A stretch of 64,000 nt of DNA from Polynucleobacter paludilacus. Lineage in GTDB: Bacteria; Pseudomonadota; Gammaproteobacteria; Burkholderiales; Burkholderiaceae. The position numbers were made by a program, and so were the translations under genes. Positions within the stretch are counted from its first letter, which is position 1, and each line of letters begins with the position of its first letter. Location: assembly GCF_018687595.1 (NCBI RefSeq), contig NZ_CP061298.1:1426001-1490000 (forward strand), in the 5' to 3' direction. Shown here piece after piece: positions 35,109 through 45,797 of the stretch. The notes beneath the pieces are model-generated. The model made no database searches. It saw only the letters and a list, made by a program, of their open reading frames with translations, and was not told the origin of the DNA.

Positions 35109-36371
35109 ATGAACTTCTCCCTCACCGAAATCGGCGCTAGTACTATTTTTGCGCTTGCAGTATTGCATACTTTTAGCACCACTTATTTTGAGGCTTTAGC
35201 CAAGAGTCACCGAAGGCATGCAGGCCTTTGGCACCTGCTAGGCGAAGTTGAAATCGTCTTTGGTTTCTGGGCTGCCATCCTCATTGTTTTTCTCGCCCTG
35301 GTTGATAATCTAGAAATAGCCAGACATTACGCTAACTCCAGAAACTTCACAGAAGCTCTCTTCGTTTTTGCCATCATGGTTGTTGCCGGCAGTAAGCCTA
35401 TCCTCAACTTTGTGACTCACATCTTGCACGCGCTTGGCAAAATTCTCCAAACTGTTTTGAGAACTAAGTCGACGCCCACTTTGTATTTTTTAACTCTGAG
35501 CATTACGCCTGTACTCGGTTCATTTATTACAGAAGCTGCTGCAATGACCTTGGCGGCTTTTTTATTGAGAGATCTGGTGTATCGCCACTCTTGTTCCAAG
35601 CTCATGCTCTTCGGCACCCTAGGGGTATTGTTTGTCAACATCTCGATTGGCGGCACTCTGACAAACTTTGCAGCGCCTCCCGTTCTGATGGTGGCTTCCG
35701 CTTGGAATTGGGATAGCGCCTTCATGATGAGTCATTTTGGTATTGAGTCTTGTATTGCAATTTTGATTAACGCATTGCTCATCACCGTCTTGTTACGAAA
35801 AGAATTTGTTGAGCCACAATCAGAAACACGTCCTGATAAAACTCCACTCACAGTGACCTTGGTTCATCTTTTATTTTTAGTAGGTGTTGTCGTTTTTGCA
35901 CATGATCCAGTGATCTTTATGTGGTTGTTATTATTTTTCATTGGCTACACCACCGCATACCCCAAGTACCAAAGCCCCCTCATTCTGAGAGAGGCCTTAT
36001 TGGTAGGCTTCTTCTTGGCCGGCCTAATTGTTCTAGGTGGACTACAAGAATGGTGGCTACAACCAATTTTGCAAAACATGAGTCCAACTGCTGTCTTTTA
36101 TGGTGCGCTTGGTCTAACCGCCCTAACCGACAATGCAGCGCTCACGTATTTAGGCTCTCTAGTTACGGGTACATCGCTGGAATTTAAACTGGCCCTAGTC
36201 GGTGGTGCTGTTGCTGGAGGCGGCCTCACAGTCATCGCGAATGCCCCCAATCCTGCTGGATTGGCCATTCTGCGGCCTTATTTTCCGAATGCCGCTGTTT
36301 CTGCTGGCATGTTGCTCTTAGCAGCCATTCCGCCTACTTTAGTAACGATCCTGGCCTATCGATTCCTCTGA
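35109..36371 (+). CDS. Putative Na+/H+ antiporter membrane protein
   Basis: This 420-residue protein has about eleven to twelve hydrophobic helices. Segments such as ITEAAAMTLAAFLLRDL, NISIGGTLTNFAAPPVLMVA and LTALTDNAALTYLGSLVTG, each with helix-breaking polar residues, recall ion-transporter (IT) superfamily antiporters and the 'putative Na+/H+ antiporter' family. Ion specificity is inferred only. It stands alone, about 58 nt upstream of miaB. Confidence 0.8.
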   Translation: MNFSLTEIGASTIFALAVLHTFSTTYFEALAKSHRRHAGLWHLLGEVEIVFGFWAAILIVFLALVDNLEIARHYANSRNFTEALFVFAIMVVAGSKPILNFVTHILHALGKILQTVLRTKSTPTLYFLTLSITPVLGSFITEAAAMTLAAFLLRDLVYRHSCSKLMLFGTLGVLFVNISIGGTLTNFAAPPVLMVASAWNWDSAFMMSHFGIESCIAILINALLITVLLRKEFVEPQSETRPDKTPLTVTLVHLLFLVGVVVFAHDPVIFMWLLLFFIGYTTAYPKYQSPLILREALLVGFFLAGLIVLGGLQEWWLQPILQNMSPTAVFYGALGLTALTDNAALTYLGSLVTGTSLEFKLALVGGAVAGGGLTVIANAPNPAGLAILRPYFPNAAVSAGMLLLAAIPPTLVTILAYRFL

Positions 36372-36429
36372 TCTGTACAATCCCGTAAAATCAACGCTTC
36401 GCCCCCAGTTATAAACCTGAGAACGGCAT

Positions 36430-37776
36430 ATGAAGAAGCTCTATATCAAAACCTTTGGCTGTCAAATGAATGAGTACGATTCTGACAAGATGGCTGACAT
36501 CCTCCATGCTGATGAGGGCATGACCATCACCGACACACCAGAAGATGCTGATGTTGTACTTTTGAACACCTGCTCGATTCGGGAAAAGGCAGAAGACAAA
36601 GTGTTCTCTGACCTCGGCCGATTACGAGAGCTCAAAAAACGTAAACCCAATTTACTCATTGGGGTTGGCGGTTGTGTTGCGAGCCAAGAAGGTCAGCAGA
36701 TCATCAATCGAGCGCCATATGTCGACGTGGTCTTTGGCCCCCAAACACTCCACCGCCTGCCTGACCTGATTGCGCAGCGCCATCAAACCGGTAGGCCTCA
36801 AGTAGACATTTCTTTTCCAGAAATTGAAAAGTTTGATCACTTGCCAGCTTCACGTAAAACCCGCGGCTCCGCATACGTCTCGATCATGGAGGGCTGCTCT
36901 AAGTATTGTAGTTATTGCGTAGTGCCCTATACCCGAGGCGAAGAAGTCTCACGCCCCCTTGATGATGTTTTGACCGAAGTAGCAAGCTTGGCAGCACAAG
37001 GCATTAAAGAAATTGTTTTGCTGGGGCAAAATGTAAACGCTTATCTGGGTAAGATGAGTGACAGCAGTGAACTTGCTGACTTCGCTTTGCTAATTGAGTA
37101 TGTTGCAGAAATTCCGGGGGTTGAGCGGATTCGCTTTACAACCAGTCATCCAAAAGAATTTACGCAACGCTTAATTGATGTGTATGCAAAAGTACCCAAG
37201 CTAGTTAGCCACTTACATTTACCTGTTCAGCACGCCTCCGATTCCGTCCTCTCTGCCATGAAGCGCGGCTATACCGCCCTGGAATATAAAAGCATCATTC
37301 GTAAAATGCGCGCTGTTCGGCCTGATCTCACACTCTCCAGTGACTTCATCGTTGGGTTTCCAGGTGAAACCGATGAGGACTTTAATAAGTTGCTCAAGAT
37401 GGTTGAAGAACTTCAGTTTGATAATAGTTTTTGCTTTATTTTCAGCCCTCGGCCTGGAACCCCTGCCGCCAATTTGACTGATGACACGCCTTATGAGGTC
37501 AAACTCCAACGCCTACAAACCCTGCTGGCACTAATTGACTCACAGGGAGAAAAAATTAGTCAACGCATGCTTGGCAATACCGAAACCATTTTGGTTGAGG
37601 GTCTTGCAAAAGACGGGATCAATCTTCAAGGACGTTCTGCAAATAATCGCATCATTCATATTGAAATACCCGATCACAATGTAGATAGCTGGATCGGAAA
37701 AATGGTGGACGTCAAAATTACTGAGGTATTGAATTACACCTTACGCGGCGAATTGATTGAATCCCATGTCATCTAA
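36430..37776 (+). CDS. miaB: tRNA-2-methylthio-N6-dimethylallyladenosine synthase
   Basis: This radical-SAM enzyme adds the methylthio group to i6A37 in tRNAs reading UNN codons. An N-terminal UPF0004 domain ([34 protein letters not shown]) has three cluster-binding cysteines. The radical-SAM motif is CSKYCSYC near residue 157, and a TRAM domain is C-terminal. The 448-residue length is normal. The stop overlaps the ybeY start by 11 nt. Confidence 0.97.
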   Translation: MKKLYIKTFGCQMNEYDSDKMADILHADEGMTITDTPEDADVVLLNTCSIREKAEDKVFSDLGRLRELKKRKPNLLIGVGGCVASQEGQQIINRAPYVDVVFGPQTLHRLPDLIAQRHQTGRPQVDISFPEIEKFDHLPASRKTRGSAYVSIMEGCSKYCSYCVVPYTRGEEVSRPLDDVLTEVASLAAQGIKEIVLLGQNVNAYLGKMSDSSELADFALLIEYVAEIPGVERIRFTTSHPKEFTQRLIDVYAKVPKLVSHLHLPVQHASDSVLSAMKRGYTALEYKSIIRKMRAVRPDLTLSSDFIVGFPGETDEDFNKLLKMVEELQFDNSFCFIFSPRPGTPAANLTDDTPYEVKLQRLQTLLALIDSQGEKISQRMLGNTETILVEGLAKDGINLQGRSANNRIIHIEIPDHNVDSWIGKMVDVKITEVLNYTLRGELIESHVI

Positions 37777-38224
37777 ACTTCAGATTGATATTCAATTCGC
37801 AAGTCCAGCAATCGAAGCGGCCATCAATCAAGTCGCATCTAATACCCTTTTAAAAAAATGGATCAAAGCTGCTACCAATAAAGTAGGTCTCATTACCATT
37901 CGCTTTGTGAATTCCGCTGAATCAAAGAAGATGAATGCCTCTTACCGCAAGAAAAACAACGCAACGAATGTTCTGACCTTTCCCTATGCTTTAGATAAAG
38001 CCAGTCTCAATGCTGACATCATCTTGTGCCTTCCCGTGATTCAAAAGGAAGCTAAAGAGCAAGATAAGACCATGAAGTCGCATCTAGCCCACCTTATCAT
38101 TCACGGCTGCTTACATGCCCAAGGCCATGATCATGAAATTTCCAAGCAAGCTCTAAAAATGGAAGCGCTTGAGATTAAGCTACTCAAAGAGCTTGGTTTT
38201 GCCAATCCCTATACCCCTCAGTAA
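37766..38224 (+). CDS. ybeY: Endoribonuclease/rRNA maturation factor YbeY
   Basis: This small zinc protein is needed for 16S rRNA 3'-end maturation and ribosome quality control. The zinc motif [11 protein letters not shown] (residues about 112-122) and the NVLTFPYA segment are typical. The start is ATG 37766, overlapping the miaB end. In most proteobacteria the PhoH-like ATPase gene ybeZ lies between miaB and ybeY; it is missing here. Confidence 0.95.
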   Translation: MSSKLQIDIQFASPAIEAAINQVASNTLLKKWIKAATNKVGLITIRFVNSAESKKMNASYRKKNNATNVLTFPYALDKASLNADIILCLPVIQKEAKEQDKTMKSHLAHLIIHGCLHAQGHDHEISKQALKMEALEIKLLKELGFANPYTPQ

Positions 38225-38268
38225 TCCACTGTAACCAATTTCATCCCCATCTACGCTATTCTTGCACC

Positions 38269-39114
38269 ATGCCCGACCCCAATAAATCATTACTTGAACG
38301 CTTAACCGCTTTTCTAAGCCCCGTACCCATTAGCAGCACAGAACGTCGTCAAGAATTAATCCTGACACTTCGAGAAGCCGAATCTGAGGGGCTGATCGAT
38401 GCAGATGCCTTATCAATGATTGAAGGCGTATTCCAAGTGGGGCAGCTATGTGCGCGCGATATTTTGGTGCCTCGCGCCCAAATTGATTGGATTGATATCA
38501 ACCTACCATTAGCAGAAATTATTCAAAACGTGATTACTGCTGCTCACTCCCGCTTTCCTGTATTTGAAGGTAGCCGAGATAACATCATTGGCACTCTGCT
38601 TGCTAAAGATCTTCTTCGTAATGCCAGTGAAAAAGATTTTCAGGTGCGCGATTGGTTACGACCTGCCGTGTTTATTCCGGAATCAAAACGTTTGAGCGTG
38701 TTACTAAGGGATTTCAAAGACAACCGCAATCATTTAGCAATCGTGGTGGACGAGTACAGTGGTGTAGCTGGAATCATCACCATTGAAGATGTGCTTGAAC
38801 AAATTGTGGGCGATATCGAAGATGAGCATGATGTTGATGAAGAAGCTGACAATATCATCGCCTTAGATAATGGTGATATCCGGGTCAAGGGTATCACTGA
38901 GCTCGAACAATTTAATGAAGTTGTAGGGACTGATTTTTCCGAAGAGGATATTGATACCGTTGCCGGTCTTGTTATTCAACATCTGGGTCGAGTACCTAAA
39001 ATTGGTGAGCTCATTAAACTGGGGAATATCGAGTTTGAGATTCAGCGTGCCGACCCTAGACAGATTCATATTTTGTTAGCAAGAAAAATCAATCAGAAAC
39101 CTACATCTGATTGA
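38269..39114 (+). CDS. corC: CBS-pair and CorC_HlyC domain protein (CorC/YbeX)
   Basis: This 281-residue cytoplasmic protein has two CBS repeats (ARDILVPRAQIDWID and the YSGVAGIITIEDVLEQIVGD region) and a C-terminal CorC_HlyC domain (IRVKGITELEQFNEVVG...TVAGLVIQHLGRVPKIGE). CorC is linked to Mg2+/Co2+ efflux and, as YbeX, to ribosome metabolism. I see no clear Shine-Dalgarno before ATG 38269. Its stop TGA overlaps the TTG start of lnt. Confidence 0.93.
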   Translation: MPDPNKSLLERLTAFLSPVPISSTERRQELILTLREAESEGLIDADALSMIEGVFQVGQLCARDILVPRAQIDWIDINLPLAEIIQNVITAAHSRFPVFEGSRDNIIGTLLAKDLLRNASEKDFQVRDWLRPAVFIPESKRLSVLLRDFKDNRNHLAIVVDEYSGVAGIITIEDVLEQIVGDIEDEHDVDEEADNIIALDNGDIRVKGITELEQFNEVVGTDFSEEDIDTVAGLVIQHLGRVPKIGELIKLGNIEFEIQRADPRQIHILLARKINQKPTSD

Positions 39115-40634
39115 GATTGCATGCTGTTTTGAAAAATCCTACCCGATTTCTCGCCCTCATCTTATTTGGCGCAGTTCTTGCCTGTTCGGCCGAACTGCCT
39201 TATGGCGGGTGGATTCAAATTCCGATTCTTACCCTAGTTTGGTGGGGTTTACTTCAGTTTAAACACGCATCGCTCAAGCAATTTTTGCTAGCAGGCTTGG
39301 TTTTTGGTTTGGGCTATTTTGTAGTGGGCCTATCCTGGATCTACATCAGCTTGCACGATGTAGGAAAAATGAACTTCCTTCTGTCATGTGCAGCGGTCGT
39401 TTTACTTTCTACCTATACCGCAATATTTTTCTCTTTAGCCTGTCTGCCACTCTATTTCTTTAAGAAAGATTCTTTTTACACCGGATGCTTTCTTGCAGCC
39501 AGCTGGGTCTTGATTGAATGCCTACGTGGGTTTTTCCTCACCGGCTTTCCTTGGTTGGGTTTAGCAGAAGCTCAAGTGAATGGTCCGTTTGGGCTAGCAG
39601 CTCCTTACCTCGGTGGCTTAGCTTGTACCTTCCTAGTAGTGTGGAGTTCATGGCAACTCTTGCATATTCGCAAACATGCCGTACTCAGCATTGCTCCAGT
39701 CGCACTCATAGTTACTCTTGTTCAGATCGGGGGGCTATGGAGTTTTACCAAGCCCACCGGCTCACCCTTAAGCATTGAGCTCGTACAAGGCAATTTTTCA
39801 CAGAGTCTCATCTTTAGGCCCGAAGGCGTAATGCAACAAATTGACTATTACTCAAATGTCATGAAGCGCTCTTCCGCTGAATTAATTGTCGCACCTGAAA
39901 CTGCCTTCTCTTGGCCTGATATCAATTTACCCCAGGGCACACTGGAGTCTTTGCAAGATAACGTCAATCAACATCACAAGACATTACTGTTTGGGATCAT
40001 CGGCCGACGTATCAATCCAAGCGATGGCAGGGAGTTTTCAAATCGAGCGCTCGGACTAAATCAAAATGCCGCAGTATATGAGTACGATAAATCTCACCTG
40101 GTTCCTTTTGGAGAGTTCATTCCCCCTGGATTTCATTGGTTTGTTAATGCCTTCAATGTCCCTTTGAGTGACTTTTCACGTGGCTCGATGAGTCAGTCAC
40201 CTTTCAGGATTGTGAGAGATGGCAAGGATCCACTCTTTGCCGCGATCACCATATGCTATGAAGACGTCTTCGGTAGTGAGCTTGCCACCCGCCTTCGACA
40301 TAGCCCCGAAGCAACCAATCTATTGATTAACATCACTAATCTTGCTTGGTTTGGCGATTCTCAAGCCCCAGGTCAACAACTCAGACTTTCTCAACTACGA
40401 TCTCTAGAAACAGGTCTGCCTGCCCTTCGTGCGACCAATACTGGCATTACTGCAGTCCTAGGACCAGATGGGAAAGTGATTGAGCAATTGCCTAAATTTA
40501 CGCAAACCTCTTTAGTTGGCTCTGTTCAGGCTTACACAGGCAGAACACCTTATGTCATTTGGGGTAATGCGCCAATTTTGACCATCTCTTTCCTACTTCT
40601 CTTGATTGGCATCATTCGTCAAAGACGGTTTTAG
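39111..40634 (+). CDS. lnt: Apolipoprotein N-acyltransferase
   Basis: This inner-membrane enzyme adds the third acyl chain to lipoproteins. After about six to seven membrane helices, the periplasmic nitrilase-like domain (about 220-470) holds the triad Glu (VAPETAFSW), Lys ([11 protein letters not shown]) and Cys ([10 protein letters not shown]), and a final helix closes the protein. The 507-residue length is normal. The start is a TTG at 39111, overlapping the corC stop as TTGA; no in-frame ATG lies close enough to keep the first helix, so a non-ATG start is inferred. Confidence 0.94.
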   Translation: MRLHAVLKNPTRFLALILFGAVLACSAELPYGGWIQIPILTLVWWGLLQFKHASLKQFLLAGLVFGLGYFVVGLSWIYISLHDVGKMNFLLSCAAVVLLSTYTAIFFSLACLPLYFFKKDSFYTGCFLAASWVLIECLRGFFLTGFPWLGLAEAQVNGPFGLAAPYLGGLACTFLVVWSSWQLLHIRKHAVLSIAPVALIVTLVQIGGLWSFTKPTGSPLSIELVQGNFSQSLIFRPEGVMQQIDYYSNVMKRSSAELIVAPETAFSWPDINLPQGTLESLQDNVNQHHKTLLFGIIGRRINPSDGREFSNRALGLNQNAAVYEYDKSHLVPFGEFIPPGFHWFVNAFNVPLSDFSRGSMSQSPFRIVRDGKDPLFAAITICYEDVFGSELATRLRHSPEATNLLINITNLAWFGDSQAPGQQLRLSQLRSLETGLPALRATNTGITAVLGPDGKVIEQLPKFTQTSLVGSVQAYTGRTPYVIWGNAPILTISFLLLLIGIIRQRRF

Positions 40635-40683
40635 TAATCGCCCAGCTTCGCCATGTAAAATCAATGGCTTAGCTAGGTTAAAC

Positions 40684-41571
40684 ATGCTTACATTTCAGCA
40701 AATCATTCTTAAACTTCAAGAGTATTGGGACCAACAAGGTTGCGCCCTACTTCAGCCTATTGACCTTGAGGTTGGCGCAGGCACATCGCATACCGCCACC
40801 TTTTTAAGGGCAATTGGTCCTGAGCCCTGGAAGGCTGCTTATGTTCAGCCATCCCGCCGCCCAAAAGACGGTCGTTATGGCGAGAACCCCAATCGCTTGC
40901 AACACTACTACCAATATCAAGTGGTGCTCAAGCCAGCTCCAGCAAACATCCTAGAGCTCTATTTAGGATCACTGGCAGCGCTCGGTTTAGATCTTAAAGA
41001 AAATGATGTTCGCTTCGTCGAGGATGATTGGGAAAATCCTACCCTCGGTGCCTGGGGCTTAGGTTGGGAAGTTTGGCTCAACGGTATGGAAGTCACACAA
41101 TTTACCTACTTCCAACAAGTTGGTGGTATTGACTGTAGGCCCGTACTTGGTGAAATAACCTATGGTATTGAGCGCCTGGCGATGTATATCCAGAATTGTT
41201 CGAATGTTTTCGATCTTGTTTGGGCAGACGGCATCTCCTATGGTGACGTGTATCACCAGAACGAAGTTGAGCAGTCTTCTTACAACTTCGAACACTCCAA
41301 TACCGATTTACTCTTTGCGAACTTCAGTAATTATGAGGGTGAGGCAAAACGCTTAATGGAAGTACCTCTAGCCTTACCCGCTTATGAAATGGTTCTCAAA
41401 GCCGCCCACACTTTTAATTTGCTGGATGCGCGTGGAGCCATTTCGGTTACCGAGCGGGCTGCCTATATCGGTCGAATTCGGAATCTTTCCCGTGCAGTGG
41501 CGCAAGCCTACTTCGAGTCTCGCGAGAAATTGGGCTTTCCGATGTGTCAACGCAGTTCCACTAAATCATGA
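40684..41571 (+). CDS. glyQ: Glycyl-tRNA synthetase alpha subunit
   Basis: It is the catalytic class II subunit of the alpha2-beta2 enzyme. The chain begins [20 protein letters not shown] and has the motif-2 region [19 protein letters not shown] and [20 protein letters not shown] chose ATG 40684, matching the family; upstream in-frame codons back to 40606 overlap the end of lnt. The stop overlaps the glyS start (ATGA). Confidence 0.97.
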   Translation: MLTFQQIILKLQEYWDQQGCALLQPIDLEVGAGTSHTATFLRAIGPEPWKAAYVQPSRRPKDGRYGENPNRLQHYYQYQVVLKPAPANILELYLGSLAALGLDLKENDVRFVEDDWENPTLGAWGLGWEVWLNGMEVTQFTYFQQVGGIDCRPVLGEITYGIERLAMYIQNCSNVFDLVWADGISYGDVYHQNEVEQSSYNFEHSNTDLLFANFSNYEGEAKRLMEVPLALPAYEMVLKAAHTFNLLDARGAISVTERAAYIGRIRNLSRAVAQAYFESREKLGFPMCQRSSTKS

Positions 41572-43706
41572 GTACATTGAATCCCGGCCCTACTTCAGCC
41601 AGCCTTCTACTTGAAGTATTTACAGAAGAGCTGCCTCCCAAATCCTTACGTCGTTTAGGTCAGGCTTTTAGTGATGGGATTACGGATTCCCTTAAAGTAG
41701 CAGGCCTGTTGAGCGAACAATCTATCGTCACTGGGTTTGCAAGCCCCCGTCGCTTGGCAGTCCACATCACAGAGGTGCTTAATCAAGCTCCCGATTATCC
41801 AGTCCGAGAAAAATTACTTCCTATTTCTATTGCCTATGATGCGCAGGGTCAAGCTACCGCCCCATTACTAAAGAAACTGGCTAGCCTAGGTTATGCTGAC
41901 ATTGATCTTTCTACCTTAGAGAAATCGGGTGAAGGGAAGAATGAAGCACTCTATTTAAATGTAGTTGCAAAAGGTGCAGCTCTAGAGCCCACGGTACAAC
42001 AAGCGCTCGAACAAACTCTGAGTAAATTACCGGTCGCTAAGATGATGCATTATCAAGTCACACGCGCCAATGGCGACTTGGTCGATGTTCAATTTGCCCG
42101 TCCAGTGCATGGCATTGTGGCTTTACATGGTAATAGTCCGCTTCAGATCAGCGCCCTAGGAATTGATTCAGGAAATAAAACCGATGGACATCGCTTTTTA
42201 TCTCCTGGGGCAATCAACATTGAGAGTGCCGATCAATACGAAACCTCACTCGAGACCAAGGGAAAAATTGTTCCCAGCTTTACAAAACGTCGCCAACAAA
42301 TTGAGGCGGCACTACTCAAGACTGCAGGTGATGATCTGGTGCTGATGCCAGACGGCCTGCTTGATGAAGTGACAGCCCTAGTTGAGTGGCCAGCAATTTA
42401 TGAGTGTCATTTTGATGCTGAGTTTTTAGACGTTCCACAAGAATGTTTAATTCTGACGATGCAAACCAATCAGAAATATTTTGCATTAACGGATAAACAA
42501 GGCAAGCTCAGAAACCGCTTCTTAATTGTCTCCAATATTCAAACTGATCAGCCTGCAGCAATCATTTCAGGGAATGAACGTGTGGTGCGCCCCCGTTTAT
42601 CTGACGCACGCTTCTTTTTCCATCAAGATCAAAAGCGTTCCTTAGCCTCTCGAGTAAATGATCTCGCAAGAGTGGTGTATCACAATCAATTGGGTAATCA
42701 ACTCGATCGCACCAAGCGGGTTCAAGCGATTGCGCTTGGTATCGCCAAATTACTCGGATGGAAAGAAACCCTTGCTACTAGAGCAGCTGAGATTGCTAAA
42801 ACGGATTTGCTGACTGATATGGTGGGTGAGTTCCCAGAGCTTCAGGGAATCATGGGTCGCTACTATGCGACTCTCGATAAAGAAAATGATGAGGTAGCAG
42901 CAGCTTGCAGTGAGCACTATATGCCACGCTTTGCTGGTGATGCTTTGCCAAGCACTCAAACTGGAACTATCCTGGCAATCGCTGACAAACTAGAAACCTT
43001 AGTCGGCATTTGGGGGGTTGGGCTAGCCCCCACAGGCGATAAAGACCCTTACGCACTGCGACGTCATGCACTGGGTATCTGTCGCTTGCTGTTAGAAAAA
43101 AATCTGTCTTTGAGTCTGCCGACCCTAATTGAACTAGCGCGCCAACAATTTGCGCAAAAGGAAGTTCAGGAAAAAGCCCAAGTTACTGAAATCAATGAAT
43201 TTATTCTGGACCGCTTGCGTGCTTATCTTCGCGATCAAGCAATTGGCGGCAAACCCTTTACCAACCCTGAAATTGAAGCTGTCTTGAGCCAAGCACCAGA
43301 ACATATCAATGACATCATCGCCCGTCTGTCCGCTTTAAGAGCATTCAATGCCCTCACACAAGCCGGCCAATTGGCGGCTGCTAACAAGCGCATTAGCAAT
43401 ATTCTGAAAAAGACCACCACTGCCATTCCCGACACTTGTTCAGAAAAGCTTTTGCAGGTTCCTGCAGAAATTGCATTGCATCAAGCTTTTGAGGCATTAA
43501 AACCCAGTCTTGATTTGGCTTATGCAAAACATCAATTTGTTGAGCTATTAAAAGCATTAGTTGCTTTGAGTGACCCGATCGATCAGTTCTTCGCGGACGT
43601 CATGGTGATGGATCCTGATCCAAAATTACGCGATAACCGCCTAGCCCTTTTACAAGAACTACACCAAAAAATGAATTTAGTCGCAGATCTCGGCAAATTA
43701 GCATGA
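41568..43706 (+). CDS. glyS: Glycyl-tRNA synthetase beta subunit
   Basis: This 712-residue subunit binds tRNA-Gly and completes the alpha2-beta2 synthetase. Blocks such as [15 protein letters not shown] (residues 14-28), [45 protein letters not shown] and [15 protein letters not shown] are diagnostic; an anticodon-binding DALR-type region is C-terminal. It overlaps glyQ and gmhB by 4 nt each, indicating tight coupling. Confidence 0.97.
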   Translation: MSTLNPGPTSASLLLEVFTEELPPKSLRRLGQAFSDGITDSLKVAGLLSEQSIVTGFASPRRLAVHITEVLNQAPDYPVREKLLPISIAYDAQGQATAPLLKKLASLGYADIDLSTLEKSGEGKNEALYLNVVAKGAALEPTVQQALEQTLSKLPVAKMMHYQVTRANGDLVDVQFARPVHGIVALHGNSPLQISALGIDSGNKTDGHRFLSPGAINIESADQYETSLETKGKIVPSFTKRRQQIEAALLKTAGDDLVLMPDGLLDEVTALVEWPAIYECHFDAEFLDVPQECLILTMQTNQKYFALTDKQGKLRNRFLIVSNIQTDQPAAIISGNERVVRPRLSDARFFFHQDQKRSLASRVNDLARVVYHNQLGNQLDRTKRVQAIALGIAKLLGWKETLATRAAEIAKTDLLTDMVGEFPELQGIMGRYYATLDKENDEVAAACSEHYMPRFAGDALPSTQTGTILAIADKLETLVGIWGVGLAPTGDKDPYALRRHALGICRLLLEKNLSLSLPTLIELARQQFAQKEVQEKAQVTEINEFILDRLRAYLRDQAIGGKPFTNPEIEAVLSQAPEHINDIIARLSALRAFNALTQAGQLAAANKRISNILKKTTTAIPDTCSEKLLQVPAEIALHQAFEALKPSLDLAYAKHQFVELLKALVALSDPIDQFFADVMVMDPDPKLRDNRLALLQELHQKMNLVADLGKLA

Positions 43707-44275
43707 GCAATAGCTCTTCTAAATTCATTATTCTCGACCGCGATGGCGTGATTAACGAAGATCGAGATGACTACGTCAAATCTGTTGATGAATGGATTCC
43801 GCTACCAGGTAGCTTAGAGGCTATCGCCCTACTCAATCAAGCTGGCTACCAAATTGCAATTGCAACCAACCAGTCTGGCTTAGCGCGCGGTTTCTTTAGC
43901 ATCAGTGATTTACATGCCATGCATAACAAGATGGCTCATTTACTCAAGCCCCTAGGAGGGCATATTGATAGCATCTTCTTTTGCCCACACATCGATGCAC
44001 ATGCATGCGACTGTCGTAAACCTGCACCAGGAATGATGAAAGAAATCGCTTTGCGATACCACAGAAATCAGCACAAACATCCCTTGGAAGGCATTCCTGT
44101 GGTTGGCGATTCCCTTCGAGACCTTCAAGCCGGAGTTGCCCTAGGCGCTTCACCTCATCTTGTTCTCACTGGCAAGGGCCAAAAGACTCTAGCGGGGGGA
44201 AACCTGCCTGAAGGAACCGAAATCCACCAAGACCTTCTGGCTTTTGCCAATAGCTTTCTCAAGGGCGTAGCATAA
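43703..44275 (+). CDS. gmhB: D-glycero-beta-D-manno-heptose-1,7-bisphosphate 7-phosphatase
   Basis: This HAD-family phosphatase makes ADP-heptose precursor for LPS. The nucleophile motif LDRDGVINED (residues about 11-20), the ATNQSGLARG motif II and the zinc loop CPHIDAHACDCRKP are visible, followed by VVGDSLRDLQAG. The 190-residue length is normal. Its product feeds the WaaF step encoded at 16697. It overlaps glyS by 4 nt. Confidence 0.95.
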   Translation: MSNSSSKFIILDRDGVINEDRDDYVKSVDEWIPLPGSLEAIALLNQAGYQIAIATNQSGLARGFFSISDLHAMHNKMAHLLKPLGGHIDSIFFCPHIDAHACDCRKPAPGMMKEIALRYHRNQHKHPLEGIPVVGDSLRDLQAGVALGASPHLVLTGKGQKTLAGGNLPEGTEIHQDLLAFANSFLKGVA

Positions 44276-44277
44276 AG

Positions 44278-45012
44278 ATGATGACTTTCATACGCTCAAC
44301 TCTTTTCACTCTCTTCTTGCTGGTCTTTACGCCGATTTGGTCCGTGCTGTGTATGCTGGCTTTTCCTTTTCTCAACCCAGAGAATCGCTATCGCTTTATT
44401 GGGCTATGGAATAAGGTGGTCATATACGTTCTGAAGCATCTCTGTGGCATTCGTTTTGAGATTCGGGGCATGGAGAATATGCTGGCTGCACTAGATCAAC
44501 CGGTCGTCGTTCTCAGCAAACACCAATCTGCTTATGAGACGATCGCTTACATTGCCTTGCTTCCTAAACAACTGTGTTTTGTATTTAAGCGTGAGCTCTT
44601 GTGGATTCCATTTTTTGGCTGGGCCTTGGCTCTACTCAAAATGATCCACATTAATCGAGCTAGCAAAGAAACGGCAGCACTTTCTGTTGCAAGCCAAGGT
44701 CGCAAACGCCTAAGTGAAGGCAAATGGATATTGATGTTCCCTGAGGGTACTAGAACCCCCGTCGGCTCTCATAAGCCCTATCGCAAAGGCGGAGCTCGTC
44801 TTGCTAGTGCCACTGGTGCTATCGTGATTCCGATTGCCCATAATGCTGGGCACTTCTGGCCACGCAATAGCTTCATGAAATACCCTGGCACCGTCATCTT
44901 CTCAATTGGCCCCGCGCTTGCTTCTGCAGGAAAATCTGGTGACCAACTCCATCAAGAAGTTGAAGGCTGGATTGAAGCAGAGATGAGAAAAATAGATCCG
45001 AGCGCTTACTAA
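44278..45012 (+). CDS. plsC: 1-acyl-sn-glycerol-3-phosphate acyltransferase
   Basis: It acylates lysophosphatidic acid at the inner membrane to give phosphatidic acid. An N-terminal membrane helix (about 5-29) precedes the acyltransferase motifs: SKHQSAYET (the HX4D/E motif, with Glu), KRELLWIPFFGW, MFPEGTRTP and VIPIAHNAG. The 244-residue length is normal. It starts 2 nt after gmhB and converges with rsmA, overlapping it by 4 bp. Confidence 0.93.
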   Translation: MMTFIRSTLFTLFLLVFTPIWSVLCMLAFPFLNPENRYRFIGLWNKVVIYVLKHLCGIRFEIRGMENMLAALDQPVVVLSKHQSAYETIAYIALLPKQLCFVFKRELLWIPFFGWALALLKMIHINRASKETAALSVASQGRKRLSEGKWILMFPEGTRTPVGSHKPYRKGGARLASATGAIVIPIAHNAGHFWPRNSFMKYPGTVIFSIGPALASAGKSGDQLHQEVEGWIEAEMRKIDPSAY

Positions 45013-45797
45013 GCTGAGATTCTATTGGCTAATAATTTAGCCCACGCAATATAACGATCTACCGAAATATCCTGCGCTCTAGCTTTGAGCTCATGCTCAC
45101 CCAGACTTAAACGATCGGCATAGGCCTGTAAATTAGTCCGCAACATTTTACGTCTCTGAGCAAAGGCTGCTGCTACCACTTTTTCAAGGGCGCTCCACTC
45201 CTGAGAACTTAAGTCAAAATCTGTACGGGGAATCATTCTGACTACTGCAGAATTCACCTTAGGCTGAGGATCAAAAGCTTCAGGTGGAACCTCTAATACC
45301 TGCTCCATATGATAACGAGCCTGCAGCATGACAGAGAGCCGACTAAAGTCAGAGCTGCCGGCTGGTGCAACCATTCTTTCCACCACCTCTGCTTGCAACA
45401 TAAATACTTGCTCATCAATCTGGCTGGCTGCCGATACCAAATGAAATAGGAGTGGTGAAGAGATGTTGTAAGGTAGATTGCCTACGACCTTACATTGACC
45501 CTGATGGGTGCCTCGCTGTTTTGCCCATTCAGAAAAATTAAACTGAAGTGCATCGCCCTCTATGACATTGAGCCCTGGTAAATTTTCTTGTCTCCAGTAC
45601 GCAACGAGGTCTCGATCGATCTCTAGAAGATCTAGATGATCTAGATTGGCTAATAAGGGGCGAGTTAACGCACCTAAGCCTGGTCCGATTTCAATGATGT
45701 GCGAATCTGCAGCAGGATGAATCAGAGCGACGATGGCATGAATAATGCCGTTATCCTGCAAGAAATTTTGGCCAAATCGTTTTCGGGCGCGATGCAT
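45009..45797 (-). CDS. rsmA: 16S rRNA A1518/A1519 dimethyltransferase
   Basis: This SAM-dependent enzyme (KsgA) dimethylates two adenines near the 16S 3' end as a late assembly checkpoint. The 262-residue protein has KRFGQNFLQD (6-15), the SAM motif IEIGPGLGALT and the catalytic NLPYNISSPLL. It is last in the lptD-surA-pdxA-rsmA operon, directly abutting pdxA. Confidence 0.97.
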   Translation of the reverse strand: MHRARKRFGQNFLQDNGIIHAIVALIHPAADSHIIEIGPGLGALTRPLLANLDHLDLLEIDRDLVAYWRQENLPGLNVIEGDALQFNFSEWAKQRGTHQGQCKVVGNLPYNISSPLLFHLVSAASQIDEQVFMLQAEVVERMVAPAGSSDFSRLSVMLQARYHMEQVLEVPPEAFDPQPKVNSAVVRMIPRTDFDLSSQEWSALEKVVAAAFAQRRKMLRTNLQAYADRLSLGEHELKARAQDISVDRYIAWAKLLANRISA

